Assembly (NCBI GenBank): GCA_037200445.1
Contig: JBBCGH010000001.1
Span: forward strand, 5,716,001-5,780,000
DNA: 64,000 nucleotides
Source of the DNA: Alphaproteobacteria bacterium
GTDB taxonomy: Bacteria; Pseudomonadota; Alphaproteobacteria; Rhizobiales; Xanthobacteraceae
Direction of reading: 5' to 3'
The notes beneath the pieces are model-generated. The model had not been told where the DNA came from and ran no database searches. It saw only the letters and a list, made by a program, of their open reading frames with translations. Of the stretch, positions 34,095 through 45,070 are shown piece after piece (positions within the stretch are counted from its first letter, which is position 1; every line of letters begins with the position of its first letter). Both the position numbers and the translations under genes were made by a program.

Positions 34095-35249
34095 CTATTG
34101 GGCGAGCACTGCGGCTGCGGCTTCCATGCCCGCAGCCGGCGCCGGCGCGCGGCCGAGATCGCGCAGCGTGCGTTCGAGATAGTGCAGGTCGGTGAGGATG
34201 TCCTCCGGCCCGACGAATCCCATGGTGCCGATGCGGATCACGCGATTGTCGAGCTTGGTGCGCTGGCTCGCGATGACGGTGCGATAGTTCGCATACATGT
34301 GCCGCACGATGGTCGAACCATCGAGCCCTTCGGGCACGACGCCGACCGTCACGGTCGATGAGAAATGCCCCGCCGGGAACATCGGCAGGCCGAGCGCCAC
34401 GAAGCCTGCGCGCAACGCCGCGGACAGCCGCGCGTGACGCCGCAGCACCGCCGCGAGCCCCTCCTCCTCGATCATCGCGAGCGCCTCACGCAGGGCGAAA
34501 ATCAGCGAAATCGGCGGCGTGAACGGCGTTTCGTTCTTGTCGAGCGAGGCCTTGGCACGACGAAAATCGAAAAAGAAACGCGGGACGCCCTGCGCGGCCT
34601 CGATCACGCGCGCCGCCTTCTCGCTCACCGCGACCACCGCCAGGCCGGGCGGGCACATCAGAGATTTCTGCGAGGCGGTGACCAGCACATCGACACCCCA
34701 CGCGTCGAATTGCATCTCGATGCCGCCCACCCCACTCACCGAGTCGACAACCAACAGCGTCTCCGTGTCGCGCAACACCGCGCCGATAGCCGCGAGGTCC
34801 GCGACGACGCCGGTTGCGCTCTCGTTATGGATGACGACGACCGCGCGATAGCGCTTGTCCTTCACGCGCGCGGCAATCGCCTCGGGATCGGGCGGCTGCC
34901 CCCAGGGAATTTGCAGCCGGTCGAGCGTGACCGGAAGCTGCGCGGCGATCGACGAGAAACGCTCGCCGAACTGGCCGTTCTCGACCACCAGAACGGCATC
35001 GCCCGTGGACAGCACATTGACCAGCGCACCCTCCATGCCGCCGGTGCCCGACGTGCCGAGCAGGAACACGTCGCCCCGCGCACCGAGCACGCCGCGCAAA
35101 CCGCGGATCACCTCGGCGAGGATGGCGCGAAACTCCGCGCCACGATGCGAAACGACCGGGAACGCGCAGGCGGCGCGCACGCGCTCCGGGACCGCGGCGG
35201 GGCCCGGCATGCGCAGGCGATAGTTTGCCGGAGTGGAGGTGAGGTTCAC
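34095..35249 (-). CDS. Class V aminotransferase (alanine-glyoxylate/2-aminoethylphosphonate-pyruvate type)
   Basis: This 384-residue PLP enzyme has MPGPAAVPERV near the N-terminus, GTSGTGGMEGAL, HNESATGVVADL, VVDSVSGVGGIEMQ and the Schiff-base Lys195 in TASQKSLMCPPG. The family includes serine/alanine-glyoxylate aminotransferases, serine-pyruvate aminotransferases and the AEP transaminase PhnW; the sequence alone does not separate them by eye. It heads the minus-strand operon ending at 28293 and is divergent from the Dpp operon with about 110 bp between start codons. Confidence 0.88.
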   Translation of the reverse strand: MNLTSTPANYRLRMPGPAAVPERVRAACAFPVVSHRGAEFRAILAEVIRGLRGVLGARGDVFLLGTSGTGGMEGALVNVLSTGDAVLVVENGQFGERFSSIAAQLPVTLDRLQIPWGQPPDPEAIAARVKDKRYRAVVVIHNESATGVVADLAAIGAVLRDTETLLVVDSVSGVGGIEMQFDAWGVDVLVTASQKSLMCPPGLAVVAVSEKAARVIEAAQGVPRFFFDFRRAKASLDKNETPFTPPISLIFALREALAMIEEEGLAAVLRRHARLSAALRAGFVALGLPMFPAGHFSSTVTVGVVPEGLDGSTIVRHMYANYRTVIASQRTKLDNRVIRIGTMGFVGPEDILTDLHYLERTLRDLGRAPAPAAGMEAAAAVLAQ

Positions 35250-35360
35250 GGCGCGGATGGTAGCGGCCGTGCATCGAGATACAAGCGGCCCTTGCGTGCT
35301 GCGGCCGTTTGGTGAGACGGTTGCGCTGCCGGCATCAGTTCAGCGGGGACAGGACCAGCG

Positions 35361-36278
35361 ATGTTGCGCCTGATCATGCGGCGGCTGGCGCTCGGCGTGC
35401 TTGTCGCGCTCACCGTCATGGTGCTGGCGTTCATGCTGACGCGGCTCTCCGGCGATCTGGCGATCTCCATCGCGGGTCCGCAGGCGACGCAAACCGACAT
35501 CGATATCATCCGCAAGGCTTACGGGCTCGACCGCCCGCTCTACATCCAGTTCTTCACCTGGATGGGCCGCGCGGCGGTCGGCGATTTCGGGCAGAGCTAT
35601 TTCTTCAAGGACAGCGTCGCAAACCTGATCGCGCGGCGCATGCCGATCACCATCACGCTGGGACTGGTGGGTCTGAGTCTGGCGCTGATCATCTCCATTC
35701 CGCTCGGCATCCTGGCGGCCGTTCGCGAGAACACCTGGATCGACCGCGCCGTCACGATGTTCACCATGGTCGGCCAGGCAATCCCGAGCTTCTGGCTCGC
35801 GCTGATCCTGATGATCGGGCTCGGGCTGCACCTCGGCATCCTGCCGATCTCCGGCACGGGCACGTGGCAGCACTTCGTCATGCCCGGCATCGTGCTCGCC
35901 TTCACGGCGGTCCCGGCGCTCACGCGCCTGACGCGTTCGGGCATGATCGAGGCAATGGCATCGGACTACATCCGCACCGCACGCGCCAAAGGCCTGTCGC
36001 GTGCACGGATCATCTTCAAGCACGCACTGCGCAATGCCGCCATTCCGGTCGTATCGATCGCCGCCGTGCAGCTCGGCTTCATGCTCGGCGGCTCGATCGT
36101 CATCGAGACGGTGTTCGCGCTGCACGGCGTCGGCTATCTCGGCTGGGAGAGCATCGCGAAGAACGACTTTCCGGTGGTGCAGGCGGTCGTGCTGGTACTC
36201 GCGTCGATCTACATCGGACTGACGCTGCTCGCCGACATTCTCAATGCGCTGCTCGATCCAAGGCTGCGGGCCGGATGA
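35361..36278 (+). CDS. Dipeptide/oligopeptide-type ABC permease DppB
   Basis: This 305-residue membrane protein has the DppB/OppB start MLRLIMRRLALGVLVAL, the periplasmic RPLYIQFFTWMGRAAVGDFG and the coupling loop TARAKGLSRARIIFKHALRN. It is the first of five genes forming a complete importer (B, C, D, F, A) and overlaps dppC by 4 bp. The ligand could be peptides, opines or glycosides. Confidence 0.93.
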   Translation: MLRLIMRRLALGVLVALTVMVLAFMLTRLSGDLAISIAGPQATQTDIDIIRKAYGLDRPLYIQFFTWMGRAAVGDFGQSYFFKDSVANLIARRMPITITLGLVGLSLALIISIPLGILAAVRENTWIDRAVTMFTMVGQAIPSFWLALILMIGLGLHLGILPISGTGTWQHFVMPGIVLAFTAVPALTRLTRSGMIEAMASDYIRTARAKGLSRARIIFKHALRNAAIPVVSIAAVQLGFMLGGSIVIETVFALHGVGYLGWESIAKNDFPVVQAVVLVLASIYIGLTLLADILNALLDPRLRAG

Positions 36279-37149
36279 GCACGCCCATCGTCGCCCCCCT
36301 CGCCATCCCGGCCACGCAGACCTCGCGCATCGGCATGACGGGCTTCGCAATCGGACTTGCGATCGTCGGCGTCGTGATCGTGGCCGCGCTGTTCGGCAAC
36401 GCGCTGGCGCCCGCGGACCCCTTCACGCAGGACCTCAACAACCGGCTCATTCCTCCATTCTGGATGGAGGGCACGCAGGCCGCGCATCCGCTCGGCACCG
36501 ACCAGCTCGGCCGCGACTATCTCGCCCGGCTCGTCTACGGCGCGCGCATCTCGCTCTTGATCGGCATCATGACGGTGATCACCTCGGGCGCCATCGGCAT
36601 CACGCTCGGCGTGGTCGGCGGCTTCTTCGGCGGGCGTGTCGACGACGTGGTGCTGTTCGCGATCACCACGCGGCTCTCGATCCCCGTGGTGCTGGTCGCA
36701 CTCGCGGTGGTCGGATTGCTCGGCTCCGGGTTGGGGCTGGTGGTGGCAACGCTCGGGCTCTTGCTATGGGACCGCTTCGCCGTGGTGGCGCGCGCCACCA
36801 CCATGCAGGTGCGCACGCTCGACTACGTCAATGCCGCATGGTGCGCCGGCGCTTCCACGCCGCACATCCTGATCCGCGAGATCCTGCCCAACATCGCGAG
36901 CCATCTCGCCGTGGTGGCGACGCTCGAGATGGCGCTCGCGATCCTGCTGGAGGCGGCGTTGTCGTTTCTCGGCCTCGGCGTGCCGCCGCCGCTGCCCTCC
37001 TGGGGCCTGATGATCGCCGAGGGCAAGGATTACATGTTCTTCTCACCGTGGGTGATCATGATCCCCGGCGCTGCGCTGTTCGTCCTGGTGCTCGGCATCA
37101 ATCTGGTCGGCGACGGCCTGCGCAATCTGCTCGGCACGGAGCGATTGCG

Positions 37150-37153
<4 letters not shown>
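36275..37153 (+). CDS. Dipeptide/oligopeptide-type ABC permease DppC
   Basis: This 292-residue membrane protein has HPLGTDQLGRDYLARLVYGA, the DppC/OppC landmark, the coupling loop YVNAAWCAGASTPHILIREI and LLEAALSFLGLGVPPPLPSW. ATGA overlaps the dppB stop; the stop overlaps the next gene's GTG. Confidence 0.93.
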
Positions 37154-38123
<970 letters not shown>

Positions 38124-38127
<4 letters not shown>

Positions 38128-39071
38128 ATGCCATCGAAGTGAAAAGCCTGCGGCGCGAATTTGCCGCCCGCTTAGGTCTCTTCGGCCCGCAGAAGCGCGT
38201 GATCGCGGTCGATGACGTGACGCTGAGCGTGCCGGCAGGCAGCGTGCTCGGGATCGTGGGCGAGTCCGGCTGCGGGAAATCGACACTCGCGCGGCTCATC
38301 CTCGGACTGCTCGCGCCGACCTCGGGCGAGGCGCTGGTCGACGGGAGGCGCCTCGCCGATCTCGATCGCAAGGCGCGGGCTCAACTGATTCAGCCGGTAT
38401 TCCAGGACCCGTTCGCCTCGCTCAACCCACGCCGCCGCGTGAAGGATATCGTGGCGCTGCCTCTCGTGTCGCAAGGGACGTTCTCGCGCCACGAGATCGA
38501 GCAGCGCGTCGCCGCCATTCTGGAGCGCGTCGGCCTCTCCGCCGAAATGGGCGAGCGCATGCCCGCACAGCTTTCCGGCGGACAGCGCCAGCGCGCCGCC
38601 ATCGCCCGCGCGCTCATCCTGGAGCCGCGTATCGTGATCTGCGATGAGCCGACCTCGGCCCTCGACGTTTCGGTGCAGGCGCAGATCCTCAATTTGCTCG
38701 CGGACCTCCGGCGCGAGCTGAAGCTCACCTACATTTTCATCAGTCACAATCTCGCGGTGGTCGAGCATGTCGCGAGCGAGGTCGCCGTGATGTATCTCGG
38801 CCGCATCGTCGAGCGCAACGAAACCGACTCATTGTTTCGTGCCCCCCGCCATCCCTACACGCAAGCGCTGCTCGCGAGCGTATTGACGCCCGAGCCCGGC
38901 CGCGGCGTCCCGGATGTCGGGCTCGGCGATACCCTCCCCGACCCCGCCAACATTCCGCCGGGCTGCCGTTTTCATCCGCGCTGCCGCATTGCGGTCGAGC
39001 GCTGCCGCGTCGAGCCGCCGCAGCCCATGGTCCGCGGCGCGAACGGAATGGTAGAGTGCCACCTGGCTTGA
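38124..39071 (+). CDS. Dipeptide/oligopeptide-type ABC ATP-binding protein DppF
   Basis: This 315-residue ATPase has Walker A GESGCGKST, PVFQDPFASLNPRR, signature QLSGGQRQR, Walker B IVICDEPTSALDVSVQ and the C-terminal CRFHPRCRIAVERC. It partners DppD in the same operon and is followed, 22 bp later, by the binding-protein gene. Confidence 0.93.
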
Positions 39072-39093
39072 GAGCGGTTCGAGGGAGAACGAC

Positions 39094-40611
39094 ATGCGAA
39101 TGGTAAGGCTCGGTGCAATTGTCACCGCAGTGCTGCTCAGTGCCACCTCGGTGTCGGCACAGAAATCCGCCGACACACTGCGCATCACCATGCGCGACGC
39201 GGTCACCAATATCGATCCCTACTACAACAATCTGCGCACCGGCGTGGTGATGCATCATCAGGCCTGGGACGCGCTGGTCTACCGCAATCCCGACACGTTC
39301 AAGATCGAACCGCTGCTCGCCACCGAGTGGAAGCTGCCTGACACAACCACCATCGAGTTCACGCTGCGGCCGAACGTGAAATTCCACGACGGCAGCGCGT
39401 TCACGGCCGATGATGTCGTGTACACGCTCAACCTGATCGCCGATCCCAACAGCAAGGTCTCGACGCCGGCGAATTATGCCTGGCTCGACAAGGCCGAGAA
39501 GACCGGCGATCTCTCGGTGCGCGTGAAGCTCAAGCGGCCGACGCCGGCTGCGCTGGAATATTTCGCGATGGTGGTCCCGATCTATCCCAAGGCCTATCGC
39601 GAGAAAGTCGGACCGGAGGCCTACGCCAAAGCGCCGATCGGCGCCGGCCCCTACAAGATCACCAAAGTGGAGGCTGGTGTCGCGATCGACTTCGAGCGCT
39701 TCGAGGACTACTGGGCCGGCAGTCCGAAGGGCAAGCCCGCGATCAGGAAGCTGAGCGTGCGCTTCGTGCCGGACGCCGCGACCGAGATGACCGAATTGCT
39801 CGCGCAGCGAGCGGACTGGATCTGGAATCTCAATCCCGACCAGTTCGACAACGTCAACAAGCTTCCGTACCTCACCGCCGTGCGCAAGGAATCGATGCGC
39901 GTCGGTTTTATGCAGCTTGATGCGGCCGGCCGTTCGGGTGCCGACAATCCGATCACCAAGCAGAAGGTGCGCCAGGCGATCTGGCACGCGATCGACCGCC
40001 AGACGATCGCTGACAAGCTCATCACCGGCGGCAGCCGCGTGCCGCCCGCACCGTGCTTCCCGCCGCAGTTCGGCTGTGACGCCGAAGCCGCCGTGCTCTA
40101 CGACTACAATCCCGCGAAGGCGAAGCAGCTTCTCGCCGAAGCGGGCTATCCGGACGGATTCGACGTCGAGCTTGCGAGCTACGTCCTGCCGCAATGGGGC
40201 TCGGCTGTGCAGAACTATCTGCAGGCGGTCGGCATCCGCGCCAGGCTCAACCAGTTGCAGATTCAGGCCCTGATCCAGCGCTCCAAGGCGGGCGAATTGC
40301 GCACGCAGCTCGGAAGCTGGGGCAGTTACTCGATCAACGACGTATCCGCGATCCTGCCGAACTACTTCGACGGCGGCGCCGACGACTACGCGCGTGATCC
40401 CGAGGTTACCAAGTGGCTCTTGGAAGGCGGCTCGTCGAACGATCCGGAAGTGCGCAAGAAGGCCTACTCGGCCGCGATCCATCGCATCACCGAGCAGGCC
40501 TACTGGCTGCCGCTGCACACCTACGTGACCACCTACGGGTATTCGAAGCAGCTCGATTTTTCGCCCTACGCGGACGAGCTGCCGCGCTTCTTCCTGGCGA
40601 AGTGGAAGTAG
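39094..40611 (+). CDS. Dipeptide/oligopeptide-type ABC substrate-binding protein
   Basis: This 505-residue family 5 periplasmic binding protein has a signal peptide of about 23 residues (MRMVRLGAIVTAVLLSATSV then SAQ). Core blocks are FHDGSAFTADDVVYTLNLI, APIGAGPYKITKV and CFPPQFGCD with a cysteine pair. GGGAGA precedes the ATG. It is the last gene of the Dpp operon, an order (BCDF-A) less common than A first. Its stop is 5 bp from the stop of the convergent exporter gene. Confidence 0.93.
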   Translation: MRMVRLGAIVTAVLLSATSVSAQKSADTLRITMRDAVTNIDPYYNNLRTGVVMHHQAWDALVYRNPDTFKIEPLLATEWKLPDTTTIEFTLRPNVKFHDGSAFTADDVVYTLNLIADPNSKVSTPANYAWLDKAEKTGDLSVRVKLKRPTPAALEYFAMVVPIYPKAYREKVGPEAYAKAPIGAGPYKITKVEAGVAIDFERFEDYWAGSPKGKPAIRKLSVRFVPDAATEMTELLAQRADWIWNLNPDQFDNVNKLPYLTAVRKESMRVGFMQLDAAGRSGADNPITKQKVRQAIWHAIDRQTIADKLITGGSRVPPAPCFPPQFGCDAEAAVLYDYNPAKAKQLLAEAGYPDGFDVELASYVLPQWGSAVQNYLQAVGIRARLNQLQIQALIQRSKAGELRTQLGSWGSYSINDVSAILPNYFDGGADDYARDPEVTKWLLEGGSSNDPEVRKKAYSAAIHRITEQAYWLPLHTYVTTYGYSKQLDFSPYADELPRFFLAKWK

Positions 40612-40616
40612 GAAGG

Positions 40617-42407
40617 TTACGCCGCTTCCTTCACGATCATCTGCCGGCGCAGGAGCTCGCGGTAGGGTCCGCGCAGGCGCATCAGCTGGTCGGGCGGGCC
40701 ATCCTCGACGATGCGGCCGTGCTGCAGCACGACGATACGGTCGAAAGTGCGGACCGTGGAAAGGCGATGCGCGATCGCGATCACGGTGCGGCCGCGGACC
40801 AGGCGCGCCAGCGCATCGCGGATCGCATCTTCGGATTCGCTGTCGAGCGCGGAGGTTGCTTCGTCGAGCAGCAGCAGCGGCGCATTCTTCAGGAAAGCGC
40901 GCGCGATCGCGATGCGCTGGCGCTGGCCGCCAGACAGCTTGGTTCCGCGATCGCCCACCATCGTTGCCATGCCGTGCGGCAATGAGGCGATGAAATCGCT
41001 GCAGCGCGCCGCATCCGCGGCCGCAAATACCTCGTCATCGGAGGCATCCGGACGGCCGTAACGGATGTTCTCCATGATCGATCGGTGAAACAGCGAGACG
41101 TCCTGCGGTACCACCGCGATTGCGGCGCGCAGACTCTCCTCGGTCACGCGCGCGATGTTCTGTCCGTCGAGCAGCACACGGCCCCGGTCCACGTCGTAGA
41201 AGCGCTGCAGCAGCGCAAACAAAGTGGTTTTCCCGGCGCCCGACGGGCCGACCAGTCCGACGCGCTGGCCCGAAGTCAGATGCAGGCTGAGATCCTCGAA
41301 CACCTGATTGCCATCGCGGTGGCAAAACGACACGTTCTCGAACGTCACGCTGGCGCCGGCCCTGAGCAGAGGCACCGCCTCCGGGTGATCCTGCAATTCG
41401 TGCGGGATGAGCAGCGTCTCGAGCGCCTCGGCCAAGCGCGCCAGATGCTGGATCACATCGACCAGCGCGACCGCAAGATCGCGCGTCGCATGCAGCACCG
41501 AGAGACCGAGCGTACAGGCGAGCACCACATCGCCGGTGGTGAGCGCGCCGTGTTGCCAGAGCGAAATCGCCCACGCCAGCAGGCAGACCGTAAGCGCCAC
41601 GGTGACCAGCGCATGCACGATGCGCAGCCGTTCCAGATACCAGAGGCTGCGCTGCCGCGCGGTCATCTCGCGATCGATGGTGCGATCGAAACGGCGGCGC
41701 TCGCGGGAGAGCCCGCAATAGGCGCGCACCAGCGGCATGTTGCTGACGACGTCGATCATCTCGCCGTCGACGGTCGCGGTCTTGTCGGCGAAGTCATGAT
41801 GCAACGCGCGGCCGGCGCTCGCCAGGCGAAACATGGCGACCACGACGACCCCGCCGACCGCTGCCAGCGTGGCGGCCATCGGCACGCTCAACGCGGCGAC
41901 GAACGCGATCGCAACGACCACCGCCGTGCAGGGCGGTAGCACGTTCCAGATGAACATGGTTTCGACCGTGTAGACGGCGTTCGAGGTCGCCGTGACGCGG
42001 CTGGTCAGCATGCCGGGCAGCCGGTCGGCGAAATAGCTCGGCGAGTGACCGGTAAGATGGCGGAAGAGATCGCGCCGCAGGTCACCGGTCACGCGCACGA
42101 AAGTGAAGCTGGCGATCCAGCCGGCCACGCGCCACAGCAAATTGTCGGCCGCGATCAGCCCGACCAGCAATGCAAAGGCGAACCAGATGGCATGCGAAGT
42201 TGCCGGACCGCTGGCGAGCTGATCAACCAAATGTTTCACGCCGTATTGCGTCGTGACCGAACAAGCGACGGCTGCCAGCACCGCCGCCACAATCATGGCG
42301 TGGCTGGGCGCGCGGAACCGGACATAGCGAAATATGAACGCGAAGGGCCGGCTGGCGTAGCCGCACAGGTCGTCGGCGCGGTCGGATATGGTCGTTCTAT
42401 CCATCAT
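40617..42407 (-). CDS. ABC exporter, fused transmembrane-ATPase half transporter (MsbA/lipid A exporter-like)
   Basis: This protein of about 596 residues has six hydrophobic segments (about residues 25-310) followed by a nucleotide-binding domain with Walker A GPSGAGKTT, signature KLSGGQRQR, Walker B LLLLDEATSALDSE and H-loop IAHRLSTV. It would act as a homodimer exporting lipid, peptide or drug. ATGs at 42407 and 42404 are both possible starts; an upstream frame to 42467 looks unconvincing. The gene is divergent from the glycosyltransferase gene with about 240 bp between starts, in which I see no clear promoter. Confidence 0.9.
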   Translation of the reverse strand: MMDRTTISDRADDLCGYASRPFAFIFRYVRFRAPSHAMIVAAVLAAVACSVTTQYGVKHLVDQLASGPATSHAIWFAFALLVGLIAADNLLWRVAGWIASFTFVRVTGDLRRDLFRHLTGHSPSYFADRLPGMLTSRVTATSNAVYTVETMFIWNVLPPCTAVVVAIAFVAALSVPMAATLAAVGGVVVVAMFRLASAGRALHHDFADKTATVDGEMIDVVSNMPLVRAYCGLSRERRRFDRTIDREMTARQRSLWYLERLRIVHALVTVALTVCLLAWAISLWQHGALTTGDVVLACTLGLSVLHATRDLAVALVDVIQHLARLAEALETLLIPHELQDHPEAVPLLRAGASVTFENVSFCHRDGNQVFEDLSLHLTSGQRVGLVGPSGAGKTTLFALLQRFYDVDRGRVLLDGQNIARVTEESLRAAIAVVPQDVSLFHRSIMENIRYGRPDASDDEVFAAADAARCSDFIASLPHGMATMVGDRGTKLSGGQRQRIAIARAFLKNAPLLLLDEATSALDSESEDAIRDALARLVRGRTVIAIAHRLSTVRTFDRIVVLQHGRIVEDGPPDQLMRLRGPYRELLRRQMIVKEAA

Positions 42408-42648
42408 CGTCCGCTGCGGTTTTGCCGATCGCTGTGATGATTGCCGCAAGTGCGCCGCAATCTGCATCGGCTCTTCGGGGCCGAGACGCGCGGCGCTTCA
42501 CAGTCTTTGCAAAGTTCATTTCCGGCATAAAAGTTCCGACGCGCAGCGAAAATAGTTTTCTTGTCCGACGCGGGTTTTGCGCGTTCTCTAGGTGATGTGA
42601 GCACCGGCCGGCGCGGGGGCTCAATTCGCAAGCCCCACAGGAGACACC

Positions 42649-43756
42649 ATGCGCATGCGCATTGCACAAGTCGCGCCATTGACCGAAGCGATTCCGCCAA
42701 AGCTCTACGGCGGTACCGAGCGGGTGGTGCACTGGCTCACCGAGGAACTTGTGGCGCTCGGCCATGATGTCACGCTGTTTGCAAGCGGAGATTCACAAAC
42801 CAGCGCAAAACTCGAACCGTTCTGGCCGCGCGCGTTGCGGCTCGACGGATCGGTGCGGGACCCAAACGCGCTGCATATGGCGATGCTGGAGCATGTGCGG
42901 CGGCGCGCGAGCGAGTTCGACTTCCTGCACTTCCACCTCGACTACTACCCATTCTCGCTGTTTGCGCGTCAATCGACGCCGTTTCTCACAACCCTGCATG
43001 GACGTCTCGATCTGCCCGAGCATCAGCCGGTGTTCGACACGTTTTCGGACGCACCGGTGGTCTCGATTTCCAACTCGCAGCGGCGGCCGCTGCCGCAGGC
43101 GCACTGGGTTCGTACCGTTCATCACGGTCTTCCCGAGAAGCTGCTGATGCCGCAGCCGGCGACGCCGTCTTATTTCGCGTTTCTTGGGCGCATCGCACCC
43201 GAGAAACGCGTCGACCGCGCGATTCACGTCGCGGAACATTGCGGCCTCCCGCTCAAGATCGCCGCCAAGATCGACCGGGCGGATCGCGACTACCATGACG
43301 AGCAGATCAAGCCGCTGCTCGACCGCGCGCGCAATGTCGAATTCATCGGAGAGATCGGCGACAAGGACAAGGCCGCGTTCCTGAGCGGCGCGATTCGCGC
43401 TGCTCGTTCCGATCGACTGGCCGGAACCGTTCGGCCTGGTGATGATCGAGGCGATGGCCTGCGGCTGTCCGGTGATCGCCTACAATCGCGGATCGGTGCC
43501 GGAGATCGTCGAGGACGGCGTCACGGGCTTCATCGTCGAGGACGAGGAAGGCGCGATCGGCGCGGTCGACCGGCTCGCGCATATTTCGCGGGCGAAGGTG
43601 CGCGAGCGCTTCGAACAGCGATTCACGGCGCGACGCATGGCGCTCGATTACCTCGCCGCCTATCGCGGTCTCATGGACCACGGCGCGCCGCGGCTGCGCC
43701 TCGTGTCGAGCGAGGATGCGCCGACCGCCGTGTCGGGCCTCGCGGGCGGCGCTTAA
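42649..43756 (+). pseudogene. GT4 family glycosyltransferase, interrupted by a one-base insertion
   Basis: The frame from ATG 42649 encodes MRMRIAQVAPLTEAIPPKLY, GGTERVVHWLTEEL, a central FLGRIAPEKRVDRAIHVAE and EFIGEIGDKDKAAFLSGAI, all typical of a GT4 (GT-B) retaining glycosyltransferase. At about 43396 one extra C shifts the frame. The continuation is one frame over: ALLVPIDWPEPFGLVMIEAM, then ACGCPVIAYNRGSVPEIV, ending at 43756. Without that base the protein would be one chain of about 368 residues. It may be a real pseudogene or a sequencing error. AGGAG precedes the start. Its stop shares TTAA with the convergent MFS gene. Such glycosyltransferases often neighbour glycogen-debranching-type enzymes, as here. 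Confidence 0.88.
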
Positions 43757-44970
43757 GTTCTCCGCGTCTCGGGCATCAGCGCCCAGACACCGGCAAACCC
43801 GGCGGCCGCGATCAGCGCCAATCCGCCGAACGCGGCACTGCTGCCGAACGTATCGGTGAGGTAGCCCGCAAGCGTCGGGCTGATCGATGCGCCGATGCCG
43901 ACGGCGGTGCCGACGATCCCCTGCGCGAGGTTAAAGCGGCCGGTGCCGCGCGTGATGTCGGCGACCATCAGCGGCACCATGATGCCCAGCATCGCCGCCG
44001 TGATGCCGTCGAGCACCTGCACGGCGACCAGGAGATACGGGCTGGTCACCAGCGCGAACAGCGTGCCGCGCAACGCGAGCGCACCGAACGCCACGATCAG
44101 GAACGGGCGGCGCCCGAACACCTGCGCATTGTGCCCGACCCAAGGCGAGATCAGCGCGACGATGAGCTGCGGCACCACGATGCAGGTTGCGATCAGCACC
44201 GTCGCCCATTCGCTCGAGCGCATCGTCAGCACGCTTCCCATCAGCGGCAGCATCGCGGCATTGGCGAGATGGAACATCAGCGCGCAGCCGGCGAGAATGA
44301 ACAGGGGCGCCTGGCGCAGGATCGTCATGATCGGCGCCGCTGTATGGTCGGGCCTCGCCTCGCCGTGGGCGAGCTCAGCATCGACTTCGCGCGGCCGGAT
44401 GCGCCCGAGCGCCAGCAGCGCCGGGATCAGCAGTGCGGCGGTGACGAAGAAGACCCAGCGCGGCGAAAGGAAATATCCGACCGCACCCATCACGGCGGCG
44501 GCGACGCCGTTACCGATAGAGGCAAAGCGCGCGTTGCGCCCGAGCCGCTCGCCGATCGCCGCATGACCGACGAGGCCGAGGCTCATCGCGATGATGCAAG
44601 GGCCCAGCACGCAGCTTGCGGCGGCGTGGATCGCCGCGGCAGCAGCAACAGCAGCAAAAACCGGCACCAGCGCATAGGCGAGCGCGGCCACGGCGATCCC
44701 CACCAAGGCAACGCCGGCGACGAGCCGCTCCGAACGCGCCCAATCGACCAGCGCACCGCCGGGCATTTGCCCGATGAGCGCGATGATCCCGCTCATCGAG
44801 AGCACCAGCCCGATGTCGACCTGCGTCCATTTCTGCGAGGTCAGATAAACCGCGATGAACGGGCCGAAGCCGGTCTGCACGTCGGCGAGAAAGAAGATGA
44901 ACCAGTCAAGACCGCGCAGGCTGCGCGCGGACGGGTGCGGCGGCTCGCTCGCGCCGGTTTGCGGCGGCAC
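43753..44970 (-). CDS. MFS transporter
   Basis: This 405-residue polytopic protein has about 12 hydrophobic segments, an N-terminal segment FIFFLADVQTGFGPFIAVYL and a loop 2-3 motif GQMPGGALVDWARSERLVAG like the major-facilitator signature. A cytoplasmic central loop (about residues 190-215) carries charged residues. The ligand cannot be told; drug or sugar export are both possible. It overlaps the 3' end of the glycosyltransferase gene by 4 bp in convergent orientation. Confidence 0.85.
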   Translation of the reverse strand: MPPQTGASEPPHPSARSLRGLDWFIFFLADVQTGFGPFIAVYLTSQKWTQVDIGLVLSMSGIIALIGQMPGGALVDWARSERLVAGVALVGIAVAALAYALVPVFAAVAAAAAIHAAASCVLGPCIIAMSLGLVGHAAIGERLGRNARFASIGNGVAAAVMGAVGYFLSPRWVFFVTAALLIPALLALGRIRPREVDAELAHGEARPDHTAAPIMTILRQAPLFILAGCALMFHLANAAMLPLMGSVLTMRSSEWATVLIATCIVVPQLIVALISPWVGHNAQVFGRRPFLIVAFGALALRGTLFALVTSPYLLVAVQVLDGITAAMLGIMVPLMVADITRGTGRFNLAQGIVGTAVGIGASISPTLAGYLTDTFGSSAAFGGLALIAAAGFAGVWALMPETRRT

Positions 44971-45070
44971 AACCGACAGCGCAGGCTTTGCGGGCGGCGA
45001 GGCCGGCTCCTCGCCGTCCGGCCGCTCGATCCGACGTGGTTGACCCGACAGACGGCTTCTCCGGCTTCCC

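Noticed and set aside
42408-42648. GGAAC-like stress promoter between exporter and glycosyltransferase genes
   Set aside because: GGAAC occurs on the minus strand near 42531 but the -10 position reads ACTT, and nothing suitable faces the glycosyltransferase.
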